Part shown: in pieces, positions 61,870 to 64,000 of the stretch
How the letters are laid out: each line of letters opens with the position of its first letter
Position numbering within the stretch: position 1 is the stretch's first letter
Assembly (NCBI GenBank): GCA_963580285.1
Contig: OY757020.1
Coordinates: 100,071,497 to 100,135,496 of the forward strand
Direction: 5' to 3'
Source: Lucinisca nassula
Lineage: Eukaryota; Mollusca; Bivalvia; Lucinida; Lucinidae
Length of the DNA stretch: 64,000 nucleotides
Notes under the pieces: generated by a model
The model's input: the letters and a program-made list of their open reading frames with translations, nothing else
What the model was told of the DNA's origin: nothing
Database searches by the model: none
Translations under genes and position numbers: made by a program

Positions 61870-64000
61870 AGTTTGAAACTTTGAATATGTTGATGTAAAG
61901 CAAAACTGCAATGACCATCTACAGTTTTGTCTTGTTGAACATGACAAGAATTTTGCAGTCAGTATTGTAGTGATGCTTTAACTAAATGACCAACTGGAGC
62001 TCAGTCTTGTTGAGAATGGTAGGGAATTCTCTACAGCAATGCTTTGATGCCCTAACTGCTGTGACAAACTGTTCTGTCTTGTAAAGCATCACAGAAATTC
62101 ATTGCAGCAGTCCAGTGATACCTTAACTGCAGTGACCAGCTATAACTCTGTCTTGTTAGCATTCAGCAAGCTGTGATGCCTTACTTGCAGCAACCAGCTT
62201 GAGCTTTGTCTTGTTTAGCATGACAAAAATTCATTGCAGAATTGCTTTGATGCCTCAGCTGCATTGCCCAGCTTGTCTTGTTCAGCGAGGCAGGAGTTCA
62301 TAGCAGCAGTGGTTTGATTTCTTAACTGCAGTGATCAAATAGAGCTATGTTTTGGTAAGCATGCGAGGAATTCATTGCAGCAGTGCTTTGAGGCCTTAAC
62401 TGACCAGTAGTTCATGTCAGAAATGCTTTGATACCATGTCTTTGATGCCTTACTAGAGCTCTGTCTTGTTTAGCATGGCAGGAGTTCAATGCAGCAATGC
62501 TTTGACACCTTAACTGCAGTGATCAACTAGATCTCTAGTGTTTAGCACAAGAGGAATTCATTTCTGCAGTGCTGTGATGCCTTAAATGCAGTGACAAACT
62601 AGAGTAGCTTGATAGAAATTCATTGTAGCAGCCATGCTGTGATGCCTTAACTGTGGTTACCATCTAGAGGTATGTCTTGTTGAGCATGACAGAAATACAT
62701 TACAGCAGTGCTCTAATGACTAAACTGCAGAGACCCTTTGGAGCCAGAAATTCATTGCAGCAATGCTGTGATGCCTTGACTGCAGTGATCAACTAGAGTT
62801 CTGTCTTGAGCATGAAAGGGATACACTGCAGCATTCCTATGCCTATGATGCCTTAACTGCAGTTACCCACTAGGGTTCTGTCTTGTTGAGCATCGCAGCA
62901 ATTTATTGCAGCACTTCTGTGGTGCCTTAACTGAGTTACCAACTAGGGCTCTGACTTTTTGAGCATAACAGAAATTCATTGCAGCAGTGCTGCTTAAATT
63001 TGCCTTAAATGCAGCGACCAACTAGAATTATTGTCTTGATAAGTATGAAAGTAATTCATTGTTGTCATGCTTTGATGCCTTTAACTGCAATGACCATTTA
63101 GAGTTCTGTCTTGTTGAGCATAACAGGAACTCATTGCAGCAGTGCTGTGTTGCCTTAATTGAAGTAAGCAACTAGAGTTCTGTCTTGTTGAAGATGACAG
63201 GAATTCATTGCAGCCGTGCTGTGTTGCCTTAATTGAAGTGACCAACTAGAACTGTGTCTTGTTTAGCATGAGAGAAAACCATTGAAGCAGTGCTGTGATG
63301 CCTTAACTGCAGTGAAAAATCTGGAGATCTGTCTTATGGAGGATGACAGGAATTCAAAGCAGCAGTAATGCAATACATGTCTTAACTACAGTGAACAACC
63401 AGCAGGAGATCTTTCTTGTCTAGCACGACAGAAATTCATTGCAGCAGTGCTAGAGCTCTGTCTTGTTTAGCATGACAGAAATTCATTGCAGCAATGCTGT
63501 AATGACTGGAGTGACAAATTAGAGCTTTGTCTTGTTTAGTATGATAGAAATTCATTGCAGCAATGCTGTGTTGACTGAACTGGCCAACTAGAGCTCTGTC
63601 TTGTTTAGCATGACAGAAATTCATTGCAGCAGTGCTGTGGTGACTGAAGTGACAAACTAGAGCTCTGTCTTGTTTAGCATGACAGAAATTCATTGCAGCA
63701 ATGCTGTGGTGACTGAACTGACCAACTTGAGCTCTGTCTTGTTTAGCATGACAGAAATTCATAGCAGCAATGCTGTGGTGACTGAAGTGACCAACTAGAG
63801 CTGTCTTGTTTAGCATGACAGAAATTCATTGCAGCAGTGCTGTGATGACTGAAGTGATTAACTAGAGCTCTGTCTTGTTTAACATGACAGAAATTCATTG
63901 CAGCAATGCTGTGATGACTGAAGTGACCAACTAGAGCTCTGTCTTGTTTAGCATGACAGATATTCATTGCAGCAATGCTGTGATGACCGAACTGATCAAC
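61870..64000. repeat. minisatellite array, 69-bp units at the right, runs off the window
   Basis: Units carry GAGCTCTGTCTTGTTTAGCA, TGACAGAAATTCATTGCAGC and AATGCTGTGATGACTGAA. GAGCTCTGTC recurs at 63591, 63660 and 63729, a 69-bp period. Units become older, longer and irregular leftwards from about 63400. Minus-strand frames (126 and 74 codons at 63436-63967) repeat a 23-residue phrase (MNFCHAKQDRAL...) only because 69 is a multiple of three. Confidence 0.85.

Noticed and set aside
63436..63967. Minus-strand repeat protein (MNFCHAKQDRAL repeated)
   Set aside because: A 69-bp minisatellite gives periodic open frames by arithmetic; the frame is lost as units diverge, as expected without selection on protein.

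Overview
The window looks like nuclear DNA from a mollusc, most likely a bivalve. This is an inference from intron size, the density of SINEs, MITEs and tandem-array elements, and repeat types I associate with bivalve genomes; the species cannot be read from the sequence. No bacterial-style gene organisation is present.

The only host gene I can support is MCM3, a subunit of the MCM2-7 replicative helicase, on the + strand. Sixteen consecutive internal coding exons lie between 8749 and 60651. All have AG/GT boundaries and compatible phases, and they join into one open frame of 2,098 nt (about 699 residues). The frame starts near residue 27 of a typical animal MCM3 and stops after the DPYDF motif of the C-terminal tail. 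The first exon (start codon) and the last exon(s) (C-terminal winged helix) are not visible and probably lie outside the window. Exons are about 4% of the 52-kb span.

Everything else is transposon-derived or anonymous DNA. 1-8.7 kb (upstream or intron 1): tRNA-type SINEs, a 2.0-kb hAT-like element with an 8-bp target duplication, TTAA MITEs. Between exons 1 and 3 (8.9-18 kb): a Mutator-like element, tandem-array elements, a LINE 3' fragment, a decayed copy of the exon 2 end. Between exons 3 and 4 (18-27 kb): a three-level nest of array elements (about 168-bp units) and a SINE, flanked by decayed partial copies of exon 4. Exons 5-8 (29-40 kb): a 3.2-kb mostly unique block and a 3.2-kb array element. 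40-44 kb: a TTAA-flanked element inside a TA-flanked element, carrying a mariner remnant. 44-60 kb: densely packed SINEs and MITEs between exons, plus a Tc1-like element that split a SINE. 60.7-64 kb: two tandem arrays, the second running off the end.

The most unusual points are: (i) partial copies of MCM3 exons 4 and 2, with splice sites, inside their own introns; (ii) one hairpin core recurring about 30 times inside repeats with otherwise unrelated ends; (iii) a modular set of array elements with hairpin start, fixed CTTGTT end and insertion in T runs; (iv) repeats ending within 10-55 bp of at least eight splice acceptors.
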